From assembly GCA_030427205.1 (NCBI GenBank), contig JAUHXC010000018.1:1-64000 (forward strand): DNA of 64,000 nt, in the 5' to 3' direction. The translations under genes and the position numbers were made by a program. The notes under the pieces are model-generated. The model saw nothing but the letters and a program-made list of their open reading frames with translations. It had not been told where the DNA came from and ran no database searches. Position 1 is the first letter of the stretch. Every line of letters starts with the position of its first letter. Positions 34,589 through 45,200 of the stretch are shown here, in pieces. The stretch comes from a bacterium. GTDB taxonomy: Bacteria > Myxococcota_A > Bradymonadia > UBA7976 > UBA1532.

Positions 34589-35872
34589 ATGAAGACTGCC
34601 CTGCTCGTACTCACCGCCCTCGCCCTGGCCGCCTCCGGCTGCAACGACGCGAGCGACTCGGCGGGCGCCGATCCCGGCTCGTGGGGCGCCGGCGACGACC
34701 CCGGCTCGTGGGGCGGTGAGGGCGAAGGCGAAGGCGAGGGCGAAGGTGAAGCGGGCGCCCCCGCCGATGCGCCCGCCGACCGCTCGCCCGAGGAGTCGCC
34801 CCAAGAGCCGGCCGCCGGCCTGCTCACCGCCGGAGAATGGCGCGACCTGGACGCCTGGGACGCGTGGCTCGCGCTCTTCGACGACCAGGACCCGGCCAAC
34901 AGCGTCCGTCGGCGACACCTCGAACGCTGGGGGATGCGCCCGCTCGAGCGCATCGCGACGGTGATCACGTACGACGGCCAGCCGGCGATCGACGTCGAGG
35001 TCGTGCTCGAAGACGAGCGGGGCAGCGTATGGACCGCGCGGACCGACAACCGCGGCCGAGCCGAGCTCTGGCCCGCGCTGCGCGACGCGCCGTCCGCCGG
35101 CGCCGTCGTGCGCATCGGCGAGGCCATCATCGCCGAGGATCCACCCGCCGACGGGACGCCGATCGAGATCGACCTCGCCGCGCTGGACATTTCCGCGCCG
35201 GTCGATCCGCAAGGCCTCGATCTGGCGCTGGTCATCGATACGACCGGCTCGATGTGCGACGAGCTGAGCTATCTGCAGGCGGAGCTGTCGGGCGTGGTCT
35301 CCGCGGTGCGCCAGCAGTACGGTGACGATCTCGACCTGCGGCTGTCGATCCAGGTCTTCCGCGACGCCGGCGATGACTACGTCGTCCGCCGCTTCCCGTT
35401 CACCCGCGATATCGGCATGGCGCTGGCCGACCTGAACGCGCAGGCGTGCGGCGGCGGCGGTGACTACCCCGAGGCGGTGGGGCCGGCGCTCGCCGAAGCG
35501 CTCGATCCCGAGGCGACCTTCGACCAGGAAGAGCGCGGCGACGGCTGGCGGCTCGACGCGCGGGCGCGGATGATGTTCCTGGTGCTCGACGCGCCGGCCC
35601 ATGACGACCAGCAGACCGTCGAACAGCTCTACGGGGCCATCGCGGACGCCGCCGCCACCGGCGTGCGCATCGTGCCGATCGCCAGCAGCGGCGTCGACGA
35701 AGCCACCGAGTTCATGCTGCGGGCGTTCGCCGTCGTCACCGGCGGCACGTATGTCTTCCTGACCGACGACAGCGGCATCGGCGACGGGCACCTCGAGCCC
35801 ACCATCGGCGAGTACGCCGTCGAGCCCCTCGACCGGCTGATGACCCGCCTGATCGCCGCCGCGCTGGAGTAG
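34589..35872 (+). CDS. VWA-domain lipoprotein with Gly-Glu tether
   Basis: Encodes 427 aa. The ATG at 34589 is preceded by GGAGAG; the lipobox is ASGC (Cys18). After two PGSWG repeats comes a short (Gly-Glu)6 tether and an Ala/Pro-rich linker. A beta-sandwich-like segment (about 110-205) precedes a von Willebrand A domain whose metal-ion site motif is DTTGSM (residues 217-222, a variant of DxSxS); the Rossmann-type strands LDLALVI and MMFLVLDAPAH follow. VWA domains bind protein ligands through a coordinated metal ion. Likely a surface adhesion or assembly protein. Convergent with the ferritin-like gene (3-nt gap). Confidence 0.85.
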   Translation: MKTALLVLTALALAASGCNDASDSAGADPGSWGAGDDPGSWGGEGEGEGEGEGEAGAPADAPADRSPEESPQEPAAGLLTAGEWRDLDAWDAWLALFDDQDPANSVRRRHLERWGMRPLERIATVITYDGQPAIDVEVVLEDERGSVWTARTDNRGRAELWPALRDAPSAGAVVRIGEAIIAEDPPADGTPIEIDLAALDISAPVDPQGLDLALVIDTTGSMCDELSYLQAELSGVVSAVRQQYGDDLDLRLSIQVFRDAGDDYVVRRFPFTRDIGMALADLNAQACGGGGDYPEAVGPALAEALDPEATFDQEERGDGWRLDARARMMFLVLDAPAHDDQQTVEQLYGAIADAAATGVRIVPIASSGVDEATEFMLRAFAVVTGGTYVFLTDDSGIGDGHLEPTIGEYAVEPLDRLMTRLIAAALE

Positions 35873-35875
35873 CGG

Positions 35876-36643
35876 TCAGACCCAAGCCTGCGCTTCGAGC
35901 CAGTCGAGCATCGGCTCGGGATTGACGTCGAACCGGGCGAGGCCGGGCGCGATGACCTCCACGACGCAGCGCACGAAGATGGCCACGCGATCGGCCTGGG
36001 GCAGGTAGCCCAAGGCGGGCAGCGCCCAGCGCGCGCACAGCGCCTCGGAATCGCTGAGGTTGCGCGACGCCGCCGCTTGGAGCATCGCCGGCGTGTGCTG
36101 CGCCAGCCAGCCCACGTCCCCCTGCTGCCCGCTCCACGCCAACCAGGCCCAGCCGAGCCGCGCGTGCTGCACCTCGTCGGCCAGGAGCCCGTGCACCGCC
36201 CCGCGGATGCCCGGCTCGGTGGCGCGGTCGTGGGTCTCGAGCAGCAACGACGCGTTGAGTGATTCGGTCACGCAGCCGAAGGCGGTGAACTCGTAGAGCA
36301 GCCGTTCACGGGCCGACAGATCGCCCCGACCGAGCGGCGCCGCCGGCGTCGGCCGATCGGCGAACGGATCGGGCACCTCGAACCGCCGCGCGTTCGCCGC
36401 GCAGATGTCGGCGTGGCGCACCTCGTCGAACCCCGCCCGCCGGCAGCCGTCGATCAGATTCTGCGGCGCGTCGAGGGCCTGCATCGCGGCGTGCAGACGG
36501 GCATAGCGGGCGGCGCTGTCGCGCTCGGCCCAGGCCCGATACCACCACTCACCGGCGATGGCCCGCCGCCCCTCGTCGGGCAGCGGCGCCTCGAGGACGA
36601 GCGGCGGCAGTGCGTCCGCATCCGCGGTCAGAACCACGCGCAC
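35876..36643 (-). CDS. Ferritin-like diiron-fold protein
   Basis: Encodes about 255 aa. The start is taken at one of two in-frame GTG codons (36643 or 36637), inside the 3' end of the upstream small lipoprotein gene, because everything further upstream is Arg/Gly-rich and out of character. Two ExxH motifs (FDEVRHAD, Glu74/His77, and ADEVQHARLGW) with a further Glu before each (AERDSA; VTESLNA) are what a ferritin-like four-helix bundle with two irons needs. Possible roles are iron handling, oxidation or peroxide defence; the exact reaction is not known. No signal peptide. The overlap suggests translational coupling with the upstream lipoprotein. Confidence 0.75.
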   Translation of the reverse strand: MRVVLTADADALPPLVLEAPLPDEGRRAIAGEWWYRAWAERDSAARYARLHAAMQALDAPQNLIDGCRRAGFDEVRHADICAANARRFEVPDPFADRPTPAAPLGRGDLSARERLLYEFTAFGCVTESLNASLLLETHDRATEPGIRGAVHGLLADEVQHARLGWAWLAWSGQQGDVGWLAQHTPAMLQAAASRNLSDSEALCARWALPALGYLPQADRVAIFVRCVVEVIAPGLARFDVNPEPMLDWLEAQAWV

Positions 36644-36828
36644 TTGCCCGATTCGCCGTCGGCCCCGTCGGTCCCCTCGGCGGGGGTGTCGGCGGCCGGG
36701 GCGCTGGACGGCGCCTCGTCGGCCGCGGGGGCCTCCAGGGGCTCCGGCGCCGGCTTGGGCGTCGCGCCGCAACCGACCATCATCCCACCGCCGACGACCA
36801 GCACCGCGAACAACTTGTCGACCTTCAT
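36628..36828 (-). CDS. Small lipoprotein
   Basis: Encodes 66 aa. The ATG at 36828 has GGAGGA just upstream. The signal peptide (MKVDKLFAVLVVGGGMMVGC) ends in a lipobox, Cys20. The mature chain is only about 46 residues, Ala/Pro/Asp/Glu-rich, with a final Cys (KCAWF). It overlaps the likely start of the ferritin-like gene. No family recognised. It may be an envelope tether or stress lipoprotein, but this is a guess. Confidence 0.75.
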   Translation of the reverse strand: MKVDKLFAVLVVGGGMMVGCGATPKPAPEPLEAPAADEAPSSAPAADTPAEGTDGADGESGKCAWF

Positions 36829-36901
36829 CTCGTCCTCCAGGTCTCGGGTGCCCGCAGCCTATCAAGCCTCTGGGCGGCGGTCATCGACATCGGCGCTCGG
36901 C

Positions 36902-39199
36902 TCACTGCACGCACATGATGGCCCGATTGCAGTAGTCCTGATCGTCGCCGCAGTTCCAGTGGTTGAAGTCTCCCCAGCCGGGGATGCCGCAGTTGCCGAT
37001 ATCGCCGTCGCACTGGGCATAGGCGTCGACCGTGACGGTGTGATAGTTCGCGCTCGGCCGGCTCCAGCCCGCGGCCACCACCGCCTGGAACTCGGCGAAG
37101 GTGATCACCCGCCCGCCATTCTGTGCACACCACGCGCGGGCCGAGCCGTTCTGGCAGGCCTCGCTCACGGCGACGAGGCAGACATCGCCGAAGAACTCGC
37201 CGACGCAGTCCGGGTCCTCTTCGGGATCACCCGCCGCCTCGCAGCCTTCGTCGGCGGGATAATCGATGAGGCCGTTCATGTCATTGTCGATGCCATCACT
37301 GCACTGGGGCGCGACGGCCGGGTCGATCTCGCTCTCGCCGAGCCCGTCGGGGCAGCCGGGATCATCCAGGTCGATCCGCCCGTCGGCGTCGTTGTCGACG
37401 CCGTCGTTGCACGCGCCGAGCAGGCTGGTCACCACCACCCGCGCCACGTTGGGCTGGGCCGGCGCGGCGAAGCCCTGCTCGGCGAAGAGGAAGTATGTGC
37501 CGCGCTCGAGATACTGCGCGACCAGCGCCTCCTGCCGCGCGCCGGGGCGACAGGCGAACTCGCTCTCGGCGTCCTCGCAGATCGTGCGCGCGAACAGCGC
37601 GCCGGCCTGGGCGCCCTGGGCCGTCAGCACCTGCGCCTCGATCGCGCTCGGCTCGCTGAGGCTCAGCACGATGATCACCTCCGCGCCGACCGCCGGATCA
37701 CACTGTGAAGCCGCCACGCCCGCCCCCTGTGAGACCGGCAGCTCGATCTCGCCGCCCGTCTGACCGAGAACGACATAGGGCGCGGCGAGCGCGCAGGGCG
37801 GCGCCTCGCGCACACCGCCCGCCGCCGGGCAATCCACATCGTCGGGGTAGTCGATCGCGCCGTCGCCATCGTCGTCGAGGCCATTGGCACACGCCGGCGG
37901 CGCGGGCGGATCGACCTCGTCGGCATCTTCGGTCTCTGCGCAGCCCGGATCGGCCAGGTCGACCAGCCCGTCGCCGTCGTCGTCGCGCCCGTTGCGGCAG
38001 GCCGGCGGCTCGACCGCCTCGACCGTCAGCCGGAAGCGGCCCTGCACGTCCCGGCTGCCCGTATCGACGACCACGACATAGCGACCCGGCGGCGGCCGCA
38101 CGAGGCTGAGCGCCGTGCCCGGCGACTCGAGCGCTCCCCGATCACATTGACGGTCGTCCCCGCGGCACGCGTCGCGCAGGTACATCACGACCGGCGCTTC
38201 GGTCTCGGGGTGGCGGGTATCGAAGGTCAGCGCATCGAGCGGGCCGTCGACGGTGTAGGCAAAAGCCAGCTCCCCGCCCGCCGCGCCGCCGCAGCTGCCC
38301 ACCAGCCGCGAAGACGAGCCGGCCAGATCACCGCGATAGTCGGGCTGCTCGGCCAGATGCGCGTTGAGATCGATCAGCGGCAGCTCGGCGCCGCAGGGGC
38401 TCTGCTCGAGCCGGTCACCGGCCGCCCGGCAACCGGAGTCGTCGGGGTAGTCGGTCGTCCCGTTGCCGTCGTCGTCGATCCCGTTGGCGCACATCGGCGC
38501 CGGCACCGGATCGGCCTCGTCCTCGTCACCGCGCCCGGCGCACCCCGGCTCGTCGGGATAATCCACGATGCCATCGCCGTCGTCGTCGACCCCGTTGGCG
38601 CACGCCGGCAGCGGCAGCGGATCGGCCTCGGTATTGTGGCCTGCCGCGACACACCCCGGATCATCGGGGAAGTCGATGGCGCCGTCTTCGTCGTTGTCGG
38701 CCCCGTCGCTGCACGCGGTCGGCTGGTTGCCGCCCGCTTCGGTCGGGTCCAGCGGCCCGGTGCAGTCCGGATCGGCCGCGTCGACCATGCCATCGCCGTC
38801 GTTGTCGATCCCGTCGTCACAGCCCGGCGCCGGCGGCGGATCGTCTTCGTCGTCGTCTTCGGGCCCGTCGCAGCCGGGATCGTCGGGGAAGTCCACCCGC
38901 CCGTCGCGGTCATTGTCCAGCCCATCGGCGCAGGCCGCCGCCGGCGGGGCCGCGTCGGCGGTGCTCAGATCCGGCGGCGCGCCGTCGACGGCGGCGTCGA
39001 TCACCGCGTCGACCGCGCCGTCGGTCAGGCCCTGCGCGTCGAGCAGCAGCGCCCCTCGATCGCGCGGCAGGGCCGCATCTTCGGACGACCCGTCGTCACC
39101 CGCGCCGCTACCCGCCGGGATACACGCCAGCGGGCCATACAGGACGACGGCCGTCGAGACCGCCAGCAACAGACGGGACGACACACGCAGCGATTCCAT
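36902..39199 (-). CDS. Ca-motif repeat lipoprotein
   Basis: Encodes 765 aa. The ATG at 39199 follows AGGAG. The signal peptide ends at PLAC (Cys26). About nine MopE-like motifs of the form CxDGxDNDxDGxxDxPxDPGC (for example CANGVDDDGDGIVDYPDEPGC) are spread along the chain; such Asp-rich loops bind calcium. Between them sit two beta-rich stretches, at about 285-400 and 470-590, the first resembling PPC domains (SSRLVGSCGG... then LDTRH-like DTRHP). The C-terminal about 100 residues form a Cys/Trp-rich globular domain. Predicted to be a calcium-dependent surface protein; no enzymatic motif was seen. Confidence 0.8.
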   Translation of the reverse strand: MESLRVSSRLLLAVSTAVVLYGPLACIPAGSGAGDDGSSEDAALPRDRGALLLDAQGLTDGAVDAVIDAAVDGAPPDLSTADAAPPAAACADGLDNDRDGRVDFPDDPGCDGPEDDDEDDPPPAPGCDDGIDNDGDGMVDAADPDCTGPLDPTEAGGNQPTACSDGADNDEDGAIDFPDDPGCVAAGHNTEADPLPLPACANGVDDDGDGIVDYPDEPGCAGRGDEDEADPVPAPMCANGIDDDGNGTTDYPDDSGCRAAGDRLEQSPCGAELPLIDLNAHLAEQPDYRGDLAGSSSRLVGSCGGAAGGELAFAYTVDGPLDALTFDTRHPETEAPVVMYLRDACRGDDRQCDRGALESPGTALSLVRPPPGRYVVVVDTGSRDVQGRFRLTVEAVEPPACRNGRDDDGDGLVDLADPGCAETEDADEVDPPAPPACANGLDDDGDGAIDYPDDVDCPAAGGVREAPPCALAAPYVVLGQTGGEIELPVSQGAGVAASQCDPAVGAEVIIVLSLSEPSAIEAQVLTAQGAQAGALFARTICEDAESEFACRPGARQEALVAQYLERGTYFLFAEQGFAAPAQPNVARVVVTSLLGACNDGVDNDADGRIDLDDPGCPDGLGESEIDPAVAPQCSDGIDNDMNGLIDYPADEGCEAAGDPEEDPDCVGEFFGDVCLVAVSEACQNGSARAWCAQNGGRVITFAEFQAVVAAGWSRPSANYHTVTVDAYAQCDGDIGNCGIPGWGDFNHWNCGDDQDYCNRAIMCVQ

Positions 39200-39292
39200 G
39201 GGGGCTCCTGCACATCCGGACATCGGTGCAGGGTGCGGGGCGGTGGGCGTATACGCAACCCGGACATGACGCTGCCGGGTGTCCGGCCGATG

Positions 39293-42200
39293 TCAGCGGC
39301 GGCTCTTCGCCCGCGTGACCGCCTGCCGGGTGATGGGGCCCGGGATCTTGTCGGGGGTCACCAGCGGCAGCTGCCGCGCCCGACGCACGCGGTTCGTATT
39401 GTCGAGCCAGGCTTGCTCTTCGGGCAGCAGCGGTCGCTCGGTGGGCGGCAGGTCGAGCGGATCGGGCTGCTCCGGCGCTTGTTCAGCGCCATCAGCGGCC
39501 TCTTCGGCACCGTCAGCGGCCTCTTCGACCCCGTCAGCGGCCTCTTCGGCCCCGTCAGCGGCCTCTTCGGCCCCGTCAGCGGCCTCTTCGACCCCGTCAG
39601 CGGCCTCTTCGACCCCGTCAGCGGCCTCTTCGGCCCCGTCAGCGGCCTCTTCGGCCCCGCGAGCGGCCTCTGCGGCCGTACCCGCCGCAGCGTCCGCACC
39701 GCCAGCTGCCTCTTGGGCCGCACCCGCGGCGCCTTCGACTCCGTCAGCCGCATCAGATGCCGCCGCGGCCTCGGCCCCGGCACCTTCAGCCGCGGCCGCG
39801 GCCCCGCCAGCGGCCTCTCCGGCGCCGGCCGCCCCCGCCGCTGCACCAGCGCCCGCAGCACCCGGTGCCGACGGCGCGGCGGCACCGCCCGCGCCGCCCG
39901 CACTCTGCGAAGACCTGTCGGCGCCCGCGCCCTTGGCCGCCGCGCTGCCGTCCGAACCGCCGCCCCGGCGGGCCTGCTCCATCGGCTCGCCGGTGTCGGG
40001 GTCGATCTTGTTGTAGATGCGGTTCTTGCGCGCCTCGACGATCGCCGCCTTCGTCACGTCCGCCGGGATGTCGTCAGCGCCAAGCGCCTCCTCCCGGTTG
40101 TCGTACCGCTTGCGGTTCGTGCGCATCAGCCAGTCGTACTCGTCCGACAACACGCCGCGCTCCGACGGCGGCGCCTTCAGGTCGACCCAGACGCCGGCCT
40201 TGTTCTGGCCGCCATAGCCGATGTTCTCCACCGTGCTCGGCTGCCACATCTCGGGCCGCTCGTCGTCGTCTTCTTCATCCGCGGCCGCCCCGCCGGCCGC
40301 CGCCCCGGCCGCTGCCCCGCCTGCCGCCGCGCCGCCGCCAGCAGCAGCGCCAGTCTCGGCAGCGCCGCTCTCGGCAGCACCGCCGTCGTCGGCTGCGTCG
40401 GCTCCGCCGGTCTCATCGGCACCGCCGGCCGCGCTGTCGCCGCCGCCAGCCCCGCCGGATGCGCCTGCGCCGCCAGCCGCGCCACCACCGGCCCCGCCTT
40501 CCGCCGCGCCGCCGCCAGCCTCGCCGCCGCCCGCCGCGCCACCGCCGGTACCGCCAGCCGCGCCCGCGCCACCACCGGCACCACCAGCCGCGCCGGCGCC
40601 ACCACCGGCACCACCAGCCGCGCCGGCGCCACCACCGGCACCGCCAGCCGCGCCGCCGCCAGCCGCACTCGAACCACCCGCCGCATCGGCGGAGCCGTCC
40701 GCCCCGGCGCTGCCCGCAGCCCCAGCTTCACCAGCGTCAGCCGCATCTTCAGCGGCGTGCTCTTCGCCAGAGCCCGAGGCACCCGCACCGCCCTGCGCAC
40801 CTTCTCCGTCCTCAGCGGCTCGATCAGCCTCACCGCCGGCCGCGTCCGCACCGGCTCCAGCGGCGTCTTCACCCGCCTGGCTCCGAGCCGCAGCTCCACC
40901 ACCGGGCTGGCCGAGCGCCCCACCGAGCGAGGCCCCGCCGCCCTCGCCATCCGGCGCGGCGTCTTCGCCCGCGTCTTCGTCGTCGTCACCGCTGCCCGAG
41001 AGACCGAGTCCGGCCGCGCTGAGCCCCGCAGAGCCGCTTCCAGCAGCCTCCGGACCCTCGGAACCGCCTTCTCCCCCACCCTCGGGGATCTCCAGGCCGC
41101 CGTCGCTCTCCCCGCCCTCGGGGATCTCCAGGCCGCCATCGTCCTCCCCGCCCTCGGGGATCTCCAGGCCGCCATCGTCCTCCCCGCCTTCGGGGATCTC
41201 CAGGCCGCCGTCGTCCTCCCCGCCCTCGGGGATCTCCAGGCCGTCGTCCTCCCCGCCCTCGGGGATCTCCAGGCCGCCGTCTTCCCCACCTTCGGGGATC
41301 TCCAGGCCGTCCTCCCCGCCCTCGGGGATCTCCAGGCCGCCGTCCTCCCCGCCCTCGGGGATCTCCAGGCCGCCGTCCTCCCCGCCCTCGGGGATCTCCA
41401 GGCCGCCATCCTCGGCGTCGGGCACGTCGAGCCCGTCTTCCGCGCCGTCTTCGCCCGCCTCGTCGCCGCCATCAGCGGCGTCTTCGCCCGCCTCGTCGCC
41501 GCCGGCTTCGTCATCGCCGCCGGCCTCGTCGCCGCCGCCGGCCTCGTCGCCGCCGCCCTCACCGGCCTCGTCGCCACCCGCCTCGTCGCCGCCGCCTTCA
41601 CCGGCCTCGTCGCCGCCCCCGCCGGGCTCTTCGCCGCCGCCACCGCCGTCGGCGGCCTCCTTGGCGTTCTCCATGCCGGCCATCGCCGTCTCGCCGGCGG
41701 CCTTGACCGCGTCGACCGGCGCCTCCTGCGCCGCCTCGATGTCGCCGGTGGCCTCGCCCATGACGGCGGTCATGTCCGCCGAGCCGGCCAGGTTGTTGGC
41801 CGCGTCGGCCATCTGCTCCTTGGTCTCCTGGGCCGCAGCCGCCGCGAGACCGACGGTATCGCCCATCTTGTCCTTGGCGGCCGCCGCGGCCTCCTCGAAC
41901 TTCTCGCCCGCCGCCGCGACCTCGCCCATCTCCTCGGTGAACTTCGAGGTGACGGCGCCGGCGGCCTCCGACAGCGGACCCTGCGCGGCCAGCTTGCTCT
42001 CCGCGGCCATCCGCAGCTGTTCCTTGGTGCCTGCGAGCTGAGCCTCGGCCTTCTGGCTGACCTGGGCCACGCCGCCGTCCACCGCCGCGCCCATCTCGCG
42101 CACCCGGGCGTCCGCGGCGTCGAGCAGCTGCTTGCCCGTATCCAGCGCAGTGTCCTTGGCCTGCTCGGCGGTCTTCTTGAGCTGATCGATGTTCTGCTCG

Positions 42201-45200
42201 ACCTTCTCCTCGATGGGCGTCAGCAGCTCTTCGGCCTTCTCCTTGAGCTTCGGCAGCAGATCCTGCTTGAGGAACTCCATCGCCGCCTCGGCCAGCGGCT
42301 TGCGCCCCTCGATGACATCGATGACCAGATCGAGCGCATCGCTCAACAGCGGCGCCTGATCGGCCACCCGCTCGCTGTAGCACGCCAACAGGTTGGTCAG
42401 CAGATCGGCGCAATACTGCTCGATCTCGGGCAGAACCTCGTCCTTGAGCCGCTCGAAGACATCCTTCGGCTCGGGCAGCGACGCCAGCGCGTCACCCACC
42501 GACGAGATGTGATCGGTCAAGGTCGCCTTGACCTCTTCAAAGGCTTCCACCGCCTTCTCGATCTGGATGCGATGGTCCTCGACGATGTCTTTGCGGAACT
42601 GCTCACCATGGGTCAGCAGCTCGCCGGAGACCTCTTCCCGCAGCGCCGCGTAGCGCTCCGCGAGCGCCTCGGGCGTCAGATCGGCCTCGGCGGCGATGGC
42701 TTCCAGCTCCGAAGTGAGCTTGCCGGCGACCTCTTCGACCTTCTCCGCGCCGGTCTCGAGGATCTCCTGATACAGCTGCACCAGGCAGCCGGTGGTGTCC
42801 TTGATCTCGAAGCGATGCCGCCCGATGACCACCTCGATGGTGGTCAGGGCCTTCTGCTGCAGCTTGACCAGCGCGGCGCTCAGCCGGCGGATGTCGACCT
42901 CGAGCTCGGCGATGACCGGCGCGAGGCGATCGACGGTCGCCCAATCACTGACCCAGATCTCATCGGCCACCCAGTCGACGTAGGACCCATCGAACTCGGG
43001 GATGACTTCGACCTTGCGGTCTTCGGCGTGATCGCCGGTGGCCTGCTCCTCGCCGACGCTGACCAGCTCGACGTCGAGCATCTCGATGCGCCGCGGCGTG
43101 ATGCCACCCGACATCAGCGCGGTCCGCACCGCGCGGGCCCGACGCTCGCCGAGCTTCTTGTTGTAGGCCTCGTCGCCGCGGGCGTCGGCGTAGCCCTTGA
43201 TGGTGACCTTGGTGATGTATTCCCGCGCCGCGATGACATCGACCATGTGATCGATGCGCGGCTGCATGTCATCGCGAATCAGGCTCTTGTCGAAGTCGAA
43301 GTAGATGACATCGAAGTCGATGGCGCCGTCGAACTGCGAGCTGCGATCGGCGAAGAGATACGCCGGCCGGGCGCGCTTGTGAGCGTACGCCTCGGGGATG
43401 CGCTGATTGCGCGCGCTCTGCATGTCGGGGAAGTCCGCGTTGCGGGCATCCTGCCAGACACGCATGTATTGCACCGGCTCTTCGGGGATGCCATAGGCAC
43501 CGGCGATCTCCCACAGGGGCGCGTCCTTCTCGACGGTGTGCAGCGTGCCTTCCATCGCGACGGCGAGCTCTTCGCGGAAGCCTTCGAGCTGAGCCGTCTT
43601 CTGGGCGATCTTGCCCATGATGTCGTCGATCTGAGCCTGCAGACCGGTATCGCTGCCCATGACGCTGGCATCGATGGCTTCGAGCCGCTGCAGCTTCTCG
43701 CCGAGCTTGGCATGGGCCGCCTGAATGCGCGTCAGGTAGCGCTGTTCGAGCTGCCGCAGGAAGCGTTCGAGCCGCCGGGTGATCTCATCGAGCGCCTTCT
43801 GGATGAGCGCGGCGAGCAGCTTGCGCGCGATCTCCTTGGCCGCCTCGATGGCATCCTTGACCGTCTGCTCGGCCTCTTCGGCGAAGGTGGCGATGGCATT
43901 CTCGGTGTCCGAGATGGTGTCTTCGACCGCCGTCTTCGTATTCTCGAAGAGCGTGGTGAAGCGCTGTTCCACGCTGCTCGCGGTGCTCGTGGCCGTCTCG
44001 ACGACCCCGTCGACGGTCTGCTTGACCTTCGTCTCGATCTCGGTGACGACCTCTTCGAAGAGCGCCCGGGTGCTGCCGAGCAGCTCCTCGACGCCGCTCT
44101 TCGCGCCGTCGACGAACTCTTCGGCCGATGTCTTGATGGCATCGACGGCGCCGGTGATGGCATCCTTGGCATCGGTGATGTATGCCAGACCGGCCACGTT
44201 GACCAGATCGTCGATCGCCTTGCCGAGCGCCTGGAACTCGGTGACGAACTCCTTGGTCTTCGAGACGACGTCTTTGACGATCGACGGCCCGAGCTTGAGC
44301 GCGAGCATCACGATCTTGAGGATCGTGCCCTTGGCCTCGGCGACGAGCGCGAGCCCCTGCGCCTCGAACTTGGGCCCGTGCACGTCGGCGATCATCTGGA
44401 ACTCGGTCTTGGTCTGCTCGACCGCCGACTCCATGTTGCCCTTGATCTCGGCGATGGCGTCTTCACCCTTCTGCCGGATCTCGGGGATGACCGAGGTGTC
44501 TTCCTCGTAGTTGTTGTCGATGAACTTCTGCTCGGCCTCGTTGTAGGCCTTGTCACCCTCCTCGATGAGCTCTCGACCGGCCTTCTCGGCCTCGTTCTTG
44601 ATCTTGTCCTTGGTCTTGTCGAGCTCCTTGTTGAGATCGGTGCCCAGGTCTTCGACGGCGGTGGTGATCTCGCCGTGCACCTTCTCGAAGCCCTCGGAGA
44701 TCGCCGACTCGCTCTCGTCGAAGATCTTGTTGACCTCGGTGCTGACCTTGTCGAGCGTCTCCTGACAGAAGGTGAACACCGTCTCGAGCATCTTGTTGAT
44801 CGAGTTGACGATGGTATCGCGCGCCTCGCGCAGCAGCGCGAAGCCCTTCTCGATGATGTTGCGCACCGTCTCGCTGACGAGGTCGACGGCGGCGTCGAGC
44901 CGGCTGCGCAGGTCTTCGATGAGGTCTTCGGCGAGCTGCTTGGCCTTGGCGAGCGTCTCGTCGATGGCGGCGTTGATCTTGCCGGTGACCCCGCGCACGC
45001 AGTCCTCGACCTGGCGCGGCAGGCCCTTGAGCGCGGTGAAGATCTCGTCGAAGGTCTCATCGACGGCGGCGATGGCTTCGGCCTTGACCGCGTCGAGCCG
45101 CTCGGTGGCGCCGTTGATCACCGTGTCGAGCAGCCGGGCGGCGCTGTCTTTGAGCTCGGTCAGCGCCTTGTCGAGCTCGGCGTCGATCTCGTCGTAGAGC